This document shows, piece after piece, positions 42,568-52,053 of a stretch of 64,000 bases of DNA. The DNA comes from Ectopseudomonas mendocina (GTDB lineage: Bacteria > Pseudomonadota > Gammaproteobacteria > Pseudomonadales > Pseudomonadaceae), in assembly GCF_008041835.1 (NCBI RefSeq), contig NZ_VRYE01000007.1, forward strand, positions 1-64,000. Reading direction: 5' to 3'. Numbering within the stretch: position 1 is the first letter of the stretch; every line of letters starts with the position of its first letter. A program made the translations under genes and the position numbers. The notes beneath the pieces were generated by a model that did not search any database, was not told the DNA's origin, and saw nothing but the letters and a program-made list of their open reading frames with translations.

Positions 42568-44571
42568 ATGGCCGGCCTGATCCCGCAATCCTTCATCGAT
42601 GACCTGCTCAACCGCACCGACATCGTCGACGTGGTGAGTTCGCGCATCCAGCTGAAGAAGACCGGCAAGAACTACAGCGCCTGCTGCCCGTTTCACAAGG
42701 AAAAGACCCCCTCCTTCACCGTCAGCCCGGACAAGCAGTTCTACTACTGCTTCGGCTGCGGCGCCGGCGGTAATGCCCTCGGCTTCGTCATGGACCACGA
42801 TCAACTGGAGTTCCCCCAGGCGATCGAGGAGCTGGCCAAGCGCGCCGGCATGGATGTACCACGCGAGGAAAGCGGCCGCGGACACAAACCCAGGCAGCCC
42901 GTCGACTCACCGCTCTACCCGCTGCTCAATGCCGCCGCCGAGCACTATCGCCAGGCACTGAAAAGCCATCCACAGCGCAAGTACGCGGTGGATTACCTCA
43001 AGGGCCGTGGCCTGACCGGCGAGATCGCCCGTGACTTCGGCATCGGTTTCGCGCCGCCCGGCTGGGACAACCTGCTCAAGCATCTGGGCGCCGACGCCCT
43101 GCAGCAGAAAGCCATGATCGACGCCGGCCTGCTGATCGAGAACGCCGAAAACGGCCGGCGCTATGACCGCTTCCGCGACCGCATCATGTTCCCCATCCGC
43201 GACAGCCGCGGCCGGGTCATCGCCTTCGGCGGCCGCGTACTGGGCGACGACAAGCCCAAGTACCTCAACTCACCGGAAACCCCGGTGTTCCACAAGGGCC
43301 AGGAACTCTACGGCCTGTACGAGGCGCGCAAGCACAACCGTGATCTTGACGAAATCATGGTGGTCGAAGGCTACATGGACGTCATCGCCCTCGCCCAGCA
43401 GGGCCTGCGCAATGCCGTGGCGACCCTGGGTACGGCCACCAGCGAAGAACACCTCAAGCGCCTGTTCCGCATCGTGCCCAGCGTGCTGTTCTGCTTCGAC
43501 GGCGACGCCGCCGGGCGCAACGCCGCCTGGCGCGCCCTGGAGTCGACCCTGCCCAGCCTGCAGGACGGCCGCCGCGCGCGCTTCCTGTTCCTGCCCGACG
43601 GCGAAGACCCGGACACCCTGGTACGCGCGGAAGGCACCGACGCCTTCCGCGCCCGCATCAACCAGCACGCACAACCGCTGGCCGACTACTTCTTCCAGCA
43701 ACTGTGCGAAGAAGCCGACCCGCGCTCGCTGGAAGGCAAGGCGCACCTGGTGACACTGGCCGCGCCGCTGATCGACAAGATCCCCGGCAACAACCTGCGC
43801 GCGCTGATGCGCCAGCGCCTGAGCGAGATCACCGGCCTCTCCGGCGAAGCACTGAGTCAGGTCGCTGGCAGCGCAACGCGCAGCCACGCACCGAGCACCA
43901 GCAGCCAGACGCCCGGCAGCGATTACCCGGATTACGGCGACATCCCCGACAGCGCCTACTACGACTCCCTGCGGGACGTCGGCGGCTACGAGCAACCTGC
44001 GCCCCCCCAGCAGCACTACGAGCGCAGCAACGAAAGCGGCAAAGGCAGCTGGAAAAAGGACAGCAGCGGCAAGTGGCACAAAAAGGGCAAAGGCGACTTC
44101 GCGCCACGTGCCCCGCGCACGCCCGTGAGCGTCGAATCCCCACATCTGATCGCCCTGCGCACGCTACTGCACCACCCGCATCTGGCGCAAAAGGTCGAGG
44201 ATGTCAGCCACTTCGCCGACGAAGAAGACACCTACGCCCAACTGCTCGTCGCGCTGGTCGGCGCCCTGCAGAAAACGCCCAACCTGCGCTCGCTGCAACT
44301 GATCGCTCGCTGGCACGGCACCGAACAGGGCCGCCTGCTGCGGGCACTGGCGGAAAAGGAGTGGCTGATTCAGGGCGACAACCTTGAACAGCAGTTTTTC
44401 GACACCATTACTACACTTGCAAACAGTCAATCGCAGAGGCGGCGTGAAAAGGCGCTCCGCAGCATCATTCATAAAAGCCCCAGCGAGCTCACCGACGAGG
44501 AAAAGACCTTGCTCAGAGAGCACTACAGCATCACCTCCTCGCCGGGCAGCAAGTCCCCAGCTGGCGCCTAA
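42568..44571 (+). CDS. dnaG: DNA primase
   Basis: 667 residues. It makes RNA primers at the fork. N-terminal CHC2 zinc ribbon (CCPFHKEKTPSF, YYCFGCGAGG), RNA polymerase core with the TOPRIM signatures MVVEGYMDVIAL and LFCFDGDAAGR, then a low-complexity Ser/Gly/Gln/Lys linker (about 435-510) and the C-terminal helicase-binding domain that docks on DnaB. No ribosome site of note; low expression is expected behind the attenuator. Confidence 0.96.
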   Translation: MAGLIPQSFIDDLLNRTDIVDVVSSRIQLKKTGKNYSACCPFHKEKTPSFTVSPDKQFYYCFGCGAGGNALGFVMDHDQLEFPQAIEELAKRAGMDVPREESGRGHKPRQPVDSPLYPLLNAAAEHYRQALKSHPQRKYAVDYLKGRGLTGEIARDFGIGFAPPGWDNLLKHLGADALQQKAMIDAGLLIENAENGRRYDRFRDRIMFPIRDSRGRVIAFGGRVLGDDKPKYLNSPETPVFHKGQELYGLYEARKHNRDLDEIMVVEGYMDVIALAQQGLRNAVATLGTATSEEHLKRLFRIVPSVLFCFDGDAAGRNAAWRALESTLPSLQDGRRARFLFLPDGEDPDTLVRAEGTDAFRARINQHAQPLADYFFQQLCEEADPRSLEGKAHLVTLAAPLIDKIPGNNLRALMRQRLSEITGLSGEALSQVAGSATRSHAPSTSSQTPGSDYPDYGDIPDSAYYDSLRDVGGYEQPAPPQQHYERSNESGKGSWKKDSSGKWHKKGKGDFAPRAPRTPVSVESPHLIALRTLLHHPHLAQKVEDVSHFADEEDTYAQLLVALVGALQKTPNLRSLQLIARWHGTEQGRLLRALAEKEWLIQGDNLEQQFFDTITTLANSQSQRRREKALRSIIHKSPSELTDEEKTLLREHYSITSSPGSKSPAGA

Positions 44572-44638
44572 AGCCAAAACCGGGGTATAATCCTCGGCTT
44601 GTTTTCAGCCCGCCAAGACCTTCAGTGGATAGGGTGTT

Positions 44639-46486
44639 ATGTCCGTAAAAGCGCAACAGCAATCTCGTTTGAAAGAATTGATCAGCCGCGGTCGCGAGCA
44701 GGGTTACCTGACGTACGCGGAGGTCAATGACCACCTGCCGGAAGACATTTCCGATCCGGAACAGGTGGAAGACATCATCCGCATGATCAACGACATGGGG
44801 ATCAACGTATTCGAGAGTGCTCCGGATGCGGACGCCCTGTTGTTGGCCGAAGCCGACACCGACGAAGCCGCAGCCGAAGAAGCTGCAGCCGCCCTCGCCG
44901 CCGTTGAGACCGATATCGGCCGCACCACCGACCCGGTGCGCATGTACATGCGCGAAATGGGAACCGTGGAACTGCTGACCCGCGAGGGCGAGATCGAAAT
45001 CGCCAAACGCATCGAGGAAGGCATCCGCGAAGTCATGAGCGCCATCGCTCACTTCCCCGGCACCGTTGACAGCATCCTCGCCGAATACAACCGCGTCACC
45101 ACCGAAGGCGGCCGCCTGGCCGAAGTCCTCAGTGGCTACATCGACCCGGATGACGGCAGCGTGCCTGACGAAGCCGCCGCCCCCGTTCCCGTCAAGGAAG
45201 GCGCCGCTGCTGAAGCAAGCGACGACGAAGAAGAAGACGAGAGCAGCGACGACGAGGAAGAAGAAAGCGATGGCGGCCCGGACCCGGAAGAAGCGGCTCG
45301 CCGTTTCACCGCCGTGGCCGAGCAGCAGGACAAAGTCCTCAAGGCGCTGAAGAAGCATGGTCGTGGCAGCAAGCAGGCCACCGAAGAGCTGGCCACCCTG
45401 GCCGAGCTGTTCATGCCGATCAAGCTGGTGCCCAAGCAATACGACGCCCTGGTTGCCAAGGTGCGCGACGCCCTCGACCGTCTGCGTGCGCAAGAACGCG
45501 CCATCATGCAGCTGTGCGTCCGTGATGCGCGCATGCCGCGTGCCGACTTCCTGCGCCTGTTCCCGGGCAACGAAATCGACATGGACTGGGCCGCCGACCT
45601 GGCCAAGGGCAAGGCCAAGTACGCCGAAGCCCTGGGCAAGCTGCAGGGCGACATCCAGCGCTGCCAGCAGAAGCTGGCTGACCTGGAAGCCGAATGCAGC
45701 CTGAGCCTGGCCGAGATCAAGGACATCAACCGTCGCATGTCCATCGGTGAGGCGAAGGCTCGCCGCGCCAAGAAGGAAATGGTCGAGGCCAACCTTCGCC
45801 TGGTCATCTCCATCGCCAAGAAGTACACCAACCGTGGCCTGCAGTTCCTCGACCTGATCCAGGAAGGCAACATCGGCCTGATGAAGGCGGTGGACAAGTT
45901 CGAATACCGTCGCGGCTACAAGTTCTCGACCTACGCCACCTGGTGGATTCGCCAGGCAATCACCCGCTCGATTGCCGACCAGGCGCGCACCATCCGTATC
46001 CCGGTGCACATGATCGAGACCATCAACAAGCTCAACCGCATCTCCCGCCAGATGCTGCAGGAGATGGGTCGCGAGCCCACGCCGGAAGAGCTGGGTGAGC
46101 GCATGGAAATGCCCGAGGACAAGATCCGCAAGGTATTGAAGATCGCCAAAGAGCCGATCTCCATGGAAACCCCGATTGGCGACGACGAAGACTCGCATCT
46201 GGGCGACTTCATCGAGGACAGCACCATGCAGTCCCCGATCGACGTAGCCACGGTCGAAAGCCTCAAGGAAGCCACTCGCGAAGTGCTGGCCGGCCTCACC
46301 GCCCGTGAAGCCAAGGTGCTGCGCATGCGCTTCGGTATCGACATGAACACCGACCACACCCTTGAGGAAGTGGGCAAACAGTTCGACGTTACCCGTGAGC
46401 GTATCCGTCAGATCGAAGCCAAGGCGCTGCGCAAACTGCGCCACCCGACGCGAAGCGAGCACCTGCGCTCCTTCCTCGACGAGTGA
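44639..46486 (+). CDS. rpoD: RNA polymerase primary sigma factor (sigma70)
   Basis: 615 residues. Region 1.1 (1-80), region 1.2 [14 protein letters not shown], a long non-conserved acidic insertion rich in Asp/Glu (about 180-225), region 2.4 [15 protein letters not shown] that reads the -10 box, and region 4.2 [29 protein letters not shown] for the -35 box. Third gene of the macromolecular synthesis operon; a TATAAT at 44586-44591 in the 67-bp gap to dnaG may be an internal promoter -10. Confidence 0.97.
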   Translation: MSVKAQQQSRLKELISRGREQGYLTYAEVNDHLPEDISDPEQVEDIIRMINDMGINVFESAPDADALLLAEADTDEAAAEEAAAALAAVETDIGRTTDPVRMYMREMGTVELLTREGEIEIAKRIEEGIREVMSAIAHFPGTVDSILAEYNRVTTEGGRLAEVLSGYIDPDDGSVPDEAAAPVPVKEGAAAEASDDEEEDESSDDEEEESDGGPDPEEAARRFTAVAEQQDKVLKALKKHGRGSKQATEELATLAELFMPIKLVPKQYDALVAKVRDALDRLRAQERAIMQLCVRDARMPRADFLRLFPGNEIDMDWAADLAKGKAKYAEALGKLQGDIQRCQQKLADLEAECSLSLAEIKDINRRMSIGEAKARRAKKEMVEANLRLVISIAKKYTNRGLQFLDLIQEGNIGLMKAVDKFEYRRGYKFSTYATWWIRQAITRSIADQARTIRIPVHMIETINKLNRISRQMLQEMGREPTPEELGERMEMPEDKIRKVLKIAKEPISMETPIGDDEDSHLGDFIEDSTMQSPIDVATVESLKEATREVLAGLTAREAKVLRMRFGIDMNTDHTLEEVGKQFDVTRERIRQIEAKALRKLRHPTRSEHLRSFLDE

Positions 46487-46490
46487 TACC

Positions 46491-46518
46491 AAAACCCCCG
46501 GCCCAAACCGGGGGTTTT
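46491..46518 (+). terminator. Intrinsic terminator after rpoD
   Basis: AAAACCCCCGG/CCGGGGGTTTT perfect 11-bp stem with 6-nt loop, 4 bp after the rpoD stop. Symmetric, so active in both directions. Confidence 0.92.
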
Positions 46519-46569
46519 GCTTTGTGAAGCAGATTGCACACGAAACCTTTATCCAGCCAGATCAAGCGG

Positions 46570-46599
46570 TTGGCGCTGGCGAGAACGCGCCGGTATAAT
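46570..46599 (+). promoter_or_regulatory. tRNA promoter (sigma70)
   Basis: TTGGCG (46570-46575) and TATAAT (46594-46599) with 18-bp spacing; the expected start is a few bases before the truncated tRNA at 46614. It is the only promoter seen ahead of the intact tRNA at 46686, so it now drives that gene through the tRNA remnant. Confidence 0.75.
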
Positions 46600-46613
46600 T
46601 CGCCGACCTCTGA

Positions 46614-46654
46614 GGGCCTATAGCTCAGTTGGTTAGAGCAGAGGACTCATAATC
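46614..46654 (+). pseudogene. Truncated tRNA-Ile(CAU): 5' half of the resident gene
   Basis: Acceptor 5' strand GGGCCTA, D arm GCTC-AGTTGGTTA-GAGC, anticodon 5' strand GAGGA, loop CTCATAA and two bases of the 3' strand match a tRNA-Ile2 gene; after TC the sequence becomes unrelated. Variable, T and 3' acceptor strands are missing, so no tRNA can form. The cut in the anticodon arm is a classic integrase crossover position. This marks the left junction of the accessory island. Confidence 0.85.
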
Positions 46655-46685
46655 AGGTTGCCAGTGTAGGAAGATACAAGTTTTC

Positions 46686-46762
46686 GGGCCTTTAGCTCAG
46701 TTGGTTAGAGCGCGCGACTCATAATCGCTCGGTCCCCGGTTCGAGCCCGGGAAGGCCCACCA
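46686..46762 (+). tRNA. tRNA-Ile(CAU), lysidine-modified isoleucine type
   Basis: 77 nt with encoded CCA. Acceptor GGGCCTT/AAGGCCC, D stem GCTC/GAGC, anticodon loop CTCATAA (CAU at 46720-46722), T stem CCCGG/CCGGG around TTCGAGC. The context CGACTCATAATCG resembles tRNA-Ile2 rather than elongator or initiator Met, so C34 would become lysidine and read AUA. C27-T43 is a mismatch at the base of the anticodon stem. Differs from the truncated resident copy upstream in anticodon and T stems, hence probably brought by the island. Confidence 0.9.
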
Positions 46763-46765
46763 ACC

Positions 46766-46786
46766 CCTTGGTTTCCAAGGCTTTTT
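46766..46786 (+). terminator. Terminator after tRNA-Ile
   Basis: CCTTGG-ttt-CCAAGG stem followed by CTTTTT, 3 bp after the tRNA 3' end. Confidence 0.85.
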
Positions 46787-46934
46787 CTGGAAACCAGCCT
46801 TTACCCGACCGCCCCGCCATCCAGCCCCCCCCAAGGGGGCCAGGATTGGCGGTGGTGCAATCGGGGCCAGCTCTCCCCAAAAGTCGGTGGTGCAGATGGA
46901 GGTGCAAACACCCTCCCAGCCCAGCCGGGGTTAC

Positions 46935-47073
46935 CAGGCCGTTGAAAAACTACCTACGTTGCCATTGCTGCGTTAAAAACAGCCTCAAAATGCTCATTTA
47001 CAGCACGTAAACTGCGCTTTTTCGGCTGTTTTTGCCTTGCACTGGCTGCCTCGCCTACGTTTTTCAACGGCCT
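46935..47073. mobile_element. 139-bp MITE with terminal inverted repeats
   Basis: Ends AGGCCGTTGAAAAAC and GTTTTTCAACGGCCT form a perfect 15-bp inverted repeat, with internal complementarity (AAAACAGCC/GGCTGTTTT). GTTAC flanks both sides (46930-46934 and 47074-47078), the expected 5-bp target duplication. No coding capacity; moved by a transposase elsewhere. It landed beside the stop codon of the minus-strand gene remnant. Confidence 0.8.
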
Positions 47074-47074
47074 G

Positions 47075-47376
47075 TTACACCCCAGCCACCCCCAGCCCAG
47101 CGCGGGCCAGCCGGACGCCTTCGCTTGCAAGGTCGCTGGCAAGCCGGAACAACTCGGCGGTGATGACCGGGCGTAGCGGGTCCAGCCGAAGAAGACCTCC
47201 GGGGTAGATTCACCGATGATGGTCAGGCTGGGGGCACGAACTACGGCGGTGTTCTTCTCCTTGTCGCTGTATGCCTGCACCCCGACGAAGCCATCCGGCC
47301 CACTGCGCGAATACAGCGCCAGCAGTTCGCTATGCAGGGCTTGTTCTGCACCGGATGCCTTGGGCGTCGTGATGCG
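47075..47376 (-). pseudogene. Remnant of a DUF3987 gene, frameshifted
   Basis: Minus-strand residues SRSGPDGFVGVQAYSDKEKN and APSLTIIGESTPEVFF are the diagnostic DUF3987 segment, a family of primase/helicase-like proteins carried by plasmids and integrative elements. The frame then leaves homology; in the next frame a 36-residue tail (LDPLRPVITAELFRLASDLA onward) continues to a TAA at 47075. The 5' part is lost near 47376. A decayed replication gene of the island. Confidence 0.65.
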
Positions 47377-47686
47377 CTTGACGGTGGAAAAACGAGAGCT
47401 GTACGAGGCCCAGGCGATGGCAGCAGAGCTACCGCTGAGCACCTACCTACGCAACCGGCTGGAGCGCGAAGATGCCGTCATGGATGAGTTGCAGATGCTC
47501 AGGCGAGCAGTCGAGCGGATGACAGATCTGGCACCTGGAGAGCCCCAAGGCAGTAACTGCCTGCAAGGCATGGATGGCGTACTGCTGGAAATGTTGCTGA
47601 CCTTGGGACAACTGGGCGGCGCTAAAAACGACCTAGCGCAGAAGGAAATTGCGCGTCAGGGCTATGAAGTATGGAGCGCAACGTGA
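47372..47686 (+). CDS. Small RHH-like protein, plasmid-mobilisation accessory type
   Basis: 104 residues from the ATG of MRLTVEKRELYEAQAMAAEL. The first 35 residues resemble a ribbon-helix-helix mobilisation protein (sheet, then ELPLSTYLRNRLEREDAV), followed by a helical tail LLEMLLTLGQLGGAKNDLAQ. Relaxosome accessory proteins of MobC/TraJ type share this design. No relaxase is nearby, so it is either an orphan or the C-terminal part of a larger gene cut at the junction with the DUF3987 remnant. Family assignment is tentative. Confidence 0.45.
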   Translation: MRLTVEKRELYEAQAMAAELPLSTYLRNRLEREDAVMDELQMLRRAVERMTDLAPGEPQGSNCLQGMDGVLLEMLLTLGQLGGAKNDLAQKEIARQGYEVWSAT

Positions 47687-47835
47687 GCGAATTATTTACG
47701 TGCAGGCACCAAACAATGCACTGAGGCTGATAGGTCGCATCACAACGCACAGCACTACCTCCCCACCATGATTTGCACCGACTGGTGGGCACTTTGTTAG
47801 AATCCCAACTTTCTCGCTGTCGGAGCAATACCGTG

Positions 47836-50800
47836 ATGGAACATCTGGATACCTTCCTGGCCCGCTGGCAAAAGGCCGGTGGTACTGAGCGCGCCAACTA
47901 CCAGTTGTTCCTCACCGAGCTGTGCAGCCTGCTGGGCCTGCCACTGCCGGAGCCGGCCGGCGACGACACCCGTGACAACGCCTATGTGTTCGAGCGCCGC
48001 GTGGTCATCAACCAGCCGGACGGCAGCAGCAACAACGGCTTCATCGACCTCTACAAGCGCGGCAGCTTCGTGCTGGAGGCCAAACAAACCGGCAAGACCC
48101 TGGACAGCTCCGGCTGGGACAAGGCCATGCTCAAGGCACACAACCAGGCCGACCAGTACGCCCGCGCCCTGCCCGCCGAAGAAGGTCGCCCGCCGTTCAT
48201 CTTAGTCGTGGACGTAGGCCGCAACATCGAACTGTATGCCGAGTTCAGCCGCTCCGGTGCCACCTACACGCCCTACCCGGACGCCCTCAACCATCGCATC
48301 CGCCTGGAAGACCTGCGTAAGGAAGACGTTCGCGAACGCCTGCGCGCCGTCTGGCTTGATCCGCTCTCACTCGACCCGTCCCGCCGCTCGGCCCGCGTCA
48401 CCCGCGAAATTGCCGATCAGCTGGCCAAACTGGCCAAGTCGCTGGAGGCCGATGGCCATCCGCCGCAACTGGTCGCCAGCTTCCTCATGCGCGCCCTGTT
48501 CACCATGTTCGCCGAGGACGTGGGCCTGCTCCCCGAGCGTGGTTTTACCGAGCTACTGCAACGCCTGAAGAACAAGCCGGACACCTTCGCGCCGATGCTC
48601 GAACACCTCTGGCAAGCCATGAACAGCGGTGGCTTCTCGCCGATCCTGGAAAGCACCTTGCTCAAGTTCAATGGCGGTCTGTTCGCTGAAGCCCAGGCTA
48701 TTGCCCTCGACCGCGACCAGATGGACCTGCTGCTCAATGCCTCCGAGGCCGATTGGCGTTATGTCGAACCGGCCATCTTCGGCACCCTGCTGGAACGCGC
48801 GCTCAACCCCCGCGAGCGCCACAAGCTCGGCGCCCACTACACGCCCCGCGCCTATGTTGAGCGCCTGGTACTGCCCACCGTCATCGAGCCGTTGCGTGCC
48901 GAATGGAAGGAAGTGCAGGTTGCCGCGCTCACCTATGAAGGCCAGGGCAAGCACAAGGAGGCCGTCGCCGAAATCCGCGCCTTCCACCGCCACCTGTGCG
49001 AGGTACGCGTACTCGATCCGGCAGCTGGCAGTGGCAATTTTCTTTATGTCACCCTGGAGCACATGAAGCGCCTGGAAGGCGAAGTGCTCAACCTGCTGCA
49101 CGACTTGGGCGAATCCCAGGGCCTGCTGGAACTGGAAGGTGTCACCGTCGACCCGCACCAATTCCTTGGCCTGGAAATCAACCCGCGTGCCGCCCGCATC
49201 GCCGAAATGGTGCTGTGGATCGGCTACCTGCAATGGCACTTCCGCACCCACGGCAAGGTCAACCCGCCCGAGCCGGTGCTGCGGGACTTCCACAACATCG
49301 AACACCGCGATGCGCTGATTGCCTATGACGCGATGGAGTTGCTGCGTGACGAAGCCGGAAACCCCATCACCCGTTGGGACGGCATCACCACCAAGACCAG
49401 CCCGATTACCGGCGAACAGGTGCCGGATGAGTCGGCGCAGGTGGAGCAGTACATCTACCGCAACCCGCGCAAGGCTGAGTGGCCGCAGGCGGAGTACATC
49501 GTGGGAAATCCGCCGTTTATTGGTGCCTCAACCATGCGCCGCGCTCTGGGAGATGGCTATGTCGATGCCGTGCGCGCCACCTGGAAGGAAGTGCCCGAGT
49601 CGGCGGATTTCGTCATGCACTGGTGGCATATCGCGGCTGAAGCCGTGCGCGCCGGGAGCGCCCGGCAGTTTGGCTTTATTACCACCAACAGCATCAAACA
49701 GACCTTCAACCGCCGCGTTGTACAGGCGCAGCTTGAAGCCAAGAACCCACTGAGTTTGATCTTTGCCATCCCTGACCACCCCTGGGTGGATGCCGGAGAT
49801 GGTGCGCAAGTGCGTATCGCTATGACCGTGGGCAGTGGAATTGATGGCGCTGGCCGACTGCTTCAGGTTCGCGAGGAAAATAGCAGCGATCAGGATCAGG
49901 ACGAGATAGAGGTCAACCTACAAGAACAGCAGGGCCGGCTCTTTGCTGATCTGAAAACCGGGGCGGATGTTGCGAGCAGTCAGCGTCTCAACGCCAACGC
50001 CGGAATTAGTAATCGTGGTGTTTGCTTGTTTGGTTCAGGATTCATCGTTAGCCAAGACGAAGCGAACGCACTTGGGCTTGGAAAAATTCATGGCCTTGAA
50101 AAACACATCAGGCATTACCGCAACGGGAAGGATCTGACTCAAACATCGCGCAATGCGATGGTAATTGACCTCTTCGGCTTAACCGCAGATGCAACACGTC
50201 AGTCGTTTCCAGAGGTTTACCAGTGGGTACTGGAAAAGGTGAAGCCGGAGCGCGATCAAAACAAGCGCGACAGCCGTAGAATCAACTGGTGGCTCTTTGG
50301 TGAAACAAACCCGAAAATTCGTCATCAGCTAGCTGGCCTCCCTCGCTATATCGCTACGGTCGAGACAACCAAGCACCGGGTGTTTCAATTTCTTGATGCG
50401 GAGATCTTGCCAGATAACATGCTGGTCAATATCGCCTGCGACGACGCTGCATATTTGGGGGTGGTTTCCAGCCGCCCACATAGTGCTTGGGCGTTGGCCG
50501 CAGGTGGCCGTCTTGGCGTCGGCAACGACCCGCGCTACAACAAAACCCGTTGTTTTGAAACCTTCCCCTTCCCGGACGCCACGCCAGAGCAACAGGCACA
50601 AATCCGCGACCTAGCCGAACGCCTCGACGCCCACCGCAAACGCCAGCAGGCACAGCACCCCGAGCTGACCCTGACCGGCATGTACAACGTGCTGGAAAAG
50701 CTGCGGGCCGGCGAGCCGCTGACCGCCAAAGACAAGACCATCCACGAACAGGGCCTGGTTTCCGTGCTACGCGAGCTACACGACGAACTGGACCGCGCCG

Positions 50801-51291
50801 TATTCGCCGCCTACGGCTGGGATGATCTGGCCGAGCAACTGGTCGGCAAACCCGGCGCCACCACGCCACTGCCGGACAAATCCGAAGCCCAGGCCGAAGC
50901 CGAGGAAGAACTGCTGCGCCGCCTGGTAGCCCTCAACGCCGAGCGCGCTGCCGAGGAAGCACGCGGCCTGGTGCGCTGGCTGCGCCCCGAGTACCAAAAC
51001 CCAAGCGCCGCCGTCGCGCCGGAGCAAAGCGAAGCCGAGCTGGACGACACAACGGACTCCCAATCAGCCCCTGCCGCCGCAGCCGCCCCCGGAAAACTCA
51101 CCTGGCCCAAGCAAATGCGCGAACAGGTCGCTGCCGTGCGCCACGCACTCAGCCAGAGCCCACTACCAGCCGACGCCCTCGCCGCCCAGTTCAAACGCTC
51201 ACCCAAGGTCGCTGTTCAGGCCGTACTGGATGCCCTGGAAGAGCTGGGCATGGTGCAGCAAGACGCAGACCAGTATCGTCTGGCCAGCTGA
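47836..51291 (+). CDS. Type IIG/MmeI-like restriction-modification protein
   Basis: 1151 residues in one chain. N-terminal PD-(D/E)xK nuclease candidate: Asp71 in GFIDLYKRG and Glu81-Ala-Lys83. A helical connector (about 170-360) leads to a gamma-class adenine methyltransferase with SAM motif [12 protein letters not shown] (about 393-404) and catalytic NPPFIG (Asn558). The C-terminal part holds a target-recognition region, [10 protein letters not shown], a Glu/Ala-rich linker and a winged-helix-like tail ([18 protein letters not shown]). Such enzymes cut and methylate with one polypeptide. A GTG three bases earlier is an alternative start. The next genes, a HipA-like kinase and DUF3037 protein, follow at 18 bp. 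A methylase-only role, as in DISARM or BREX, is the alternative. Confidence 0.85.
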   Translation: MEHLDTFLARWQKAGGTERANYQLFLTELCSLLGLPLPEPAGDDTRDNAYVFERRVVINQPDGSSNNGFIDLYKRGSFVLEAKQTGKTLDSSGWDKAMLKAHNQADQYARALPAEEGRPPFILVVDVGRNIELYAEFSRSGATYTPYPDALNHRIRLEDLRKEDVRERLRAVWLDPLSLDPSRRSARVTREIADQLAKLAKSLEADGHPPQLVASFLMRALFTMFAEDVGLLPERGFTELLQRLKNKPDTFAPMLEHLWQAMNSGGFSPILESTLLKFNGGLFAEAQAIALDRDQMDLLLNASEADWRYVEPAIFGTLLERALNPRERHKLGAHYTPRAYVERLVLPTVIEPLRAEWKEVQVAALTYEGQGKHKEAVAEIRAFHRHLCEVRVLDPAAGSGNFLYVTLEHMKRLEGEVLNLLHDLGESQGLLELEGVTVDPHQFLGLEINPRAARIAEMVLWIGYLQWHFRTHGKVNPPEPVLRDFHNIEHRDALIAYDAMELLRDEAGNPITRWDGITTKTSPITGEQVPDESAQVEQYIYRNPRKAEWPQAEYIVGNPPFIGASTMRRALGDGYVDAVRATWKEVPESADFVMHWWHIAAEAVRAGSARQFGFITTNSIKQTFNRRVVQAQLEAKNPLSLIFAIPDHPWVDAGDGAQVRIAMTVGSGIDGAGRLLQVREENSSDQDQDEIEVNLQEQQGRLFADLKTGADVASSQRLNANAGISNRGVCLFGSGFIVSQDEANALGLGKIHGLEKHIRHYRNGKDLTQTSRNAMVIDLFGLTADATRQSFPEVYQWVLEKVKPERDQNKRDSRRINWWLFGETNPKIRHQLAGLPRYIATVETTKHRVFQFLDAEILPDNMLVNIACDDAAYLGVVSSRPHSAWALAAGGRLGVGNDPRYNKTRCFETFPFPDATPEQQAQIRDLAERLDAHRKRQQAQHPELTLTGMYNVLEKLRAGEPLTAKDKTIHEQGLVSVLRELHDELDRAVFAAYGWDDLAEQLVGKPGATTPLPDKSEAQAEAEEELLRRLVALNAERAAEEARGLVRWLRPEYQNPSAAVAPEQSEAELDDTTDSQSAPAAAAAPGKLTWPKQMREQVAAVRHALSQSPLPADALAAQFKRSPKVAVQAVLDALEELGMVQQDADQYRLAS

Positions 51292-51309
51292 TGCATAAGG
51301 GAGTCGGCA

Positions 51310-52053
51310 ATGGCCGAGGGTAATTACATAGAAGCTGTGGAGATCATCCGGCGACTGGAGGGCGGCATGACACGTCCCTTCCTATGCCGAGCCAGCAACG
51401 GTAAACACTATGTGGCCAAGGGCTTGGAGCTACCATCCGCCGAACGCATTGCCGAGCTGCTGTGCGCCCGCCTGGCCGCTGACTTCGGCTTGCCCATCCC
51501 CGAGCACGGCTATATCTACATTGACCCCGCCCTGCTGCGCTACAACCCAGAAGCACGCAGCGACCTGGGGCCTGGTGACAGCTTCGCCTTGGCCTATGTC
51601 GCGGACGCTGCAGACCTGCTCTATTCGCAAGCACTGCAGGTTCCTGTCGACCTGCAAAAAGCTGTTTTCACCTTTGATTGCTGGGTTGGCAACGGTGATC
51701 GTCAGCTAGGGCCGCTGGGCGGCCGCCCCAATCTGCTGATGTGCAGCACAGACAATCAGTTGCAGCTGATCGACCACAACCAGGCGTTTCACTGGCCGCA
51801 GGATGCCCAAGAGCTTGCTGAAAGCCATGTGTTTGGCCCAAGCAATCGGGCATGGCACCTGGATCTGGTCGACAAAGTTGAATACAGCCAGCGGATGCAC
51901 GAAACTGCCAAACGCTTTCGTGACCTATGCTCAGACATACCCGATGAATGGTGTGAATCTATCGGCGAACAGGGACTCGACATTCTGCTCGAAGAAATCG
52001 AAAGTAACCTGATGCGCTGCAATTCGGACGAGTTCTGGAGCGTCCTGCAATGA
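51310..52053 (+). CDS. HipA-like kinase
   Basis: 247 residues, about half of HipA and without its N-terminal subdomain. Kinase landmarks: HYVAKGLE with Lys37, ERIAELLCARLAADFGLPIPE helix, catalytic-type GNGDRQ (Asp130) with Asn141 in GRPNLL, and metal-binding Asp155 in LIDHNQAF. This short family is typically found next to DUF3037 genes, as here (4-base overlap). It starts 18 bp after the restriction-modification gene. It is not accompanied by a HipB antitoxin, so classical HipA persistence is unlikely. Substrate unknown; co-location with a restriction enzyme suggests defence. Confidence 0.8.
   Translation: MAEGNYIEAVEIIRRLEGGMTRPFLCRASNGKHYVAKGLELPSAERIAELLCARLAADFGLPIPEHGYIYIDPALLRYNPEARSDLGPGDSFALAYVADAADLLYSQALQVPVDLQKAVFTFDCWVGNGDRQLGPLGGRPNLLMCSTDNQLQLIDHNQAFHWPQDAQELAESHVFGPSNRAWHLDLVDKVEYSQRMHETAKRFRDLCSDIPDEWCESIGEQGLDILLEEIESNLMRCNSDEFWSVLQ

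Noticed and set aside
44531-46492. 653-codon open frame antisense to rpoD, and similar long antisense frames at 915-2183, 5766-7340 and 34837-36810
   Set aside because: They are codon shadows of strongly conserved genes in high-GC DNA; composition is Ala/Gly/His/Val-rich with no family similarity.
46719-46907. 62-codon minus-strand ORF over the tRNA-Ile with a GLPGLEPGTERL tail
   Set aside because: It is the antisense of a tRNA gene; such tails are a well-known artefact in annotations.
51310-52053. Classical HipBA persistence module
   Set aside because: No HipB-type helix-turn-helix gene is adjacent and the kinase lacks the HipA N-terminal subdomain; the partner is DUF3037.
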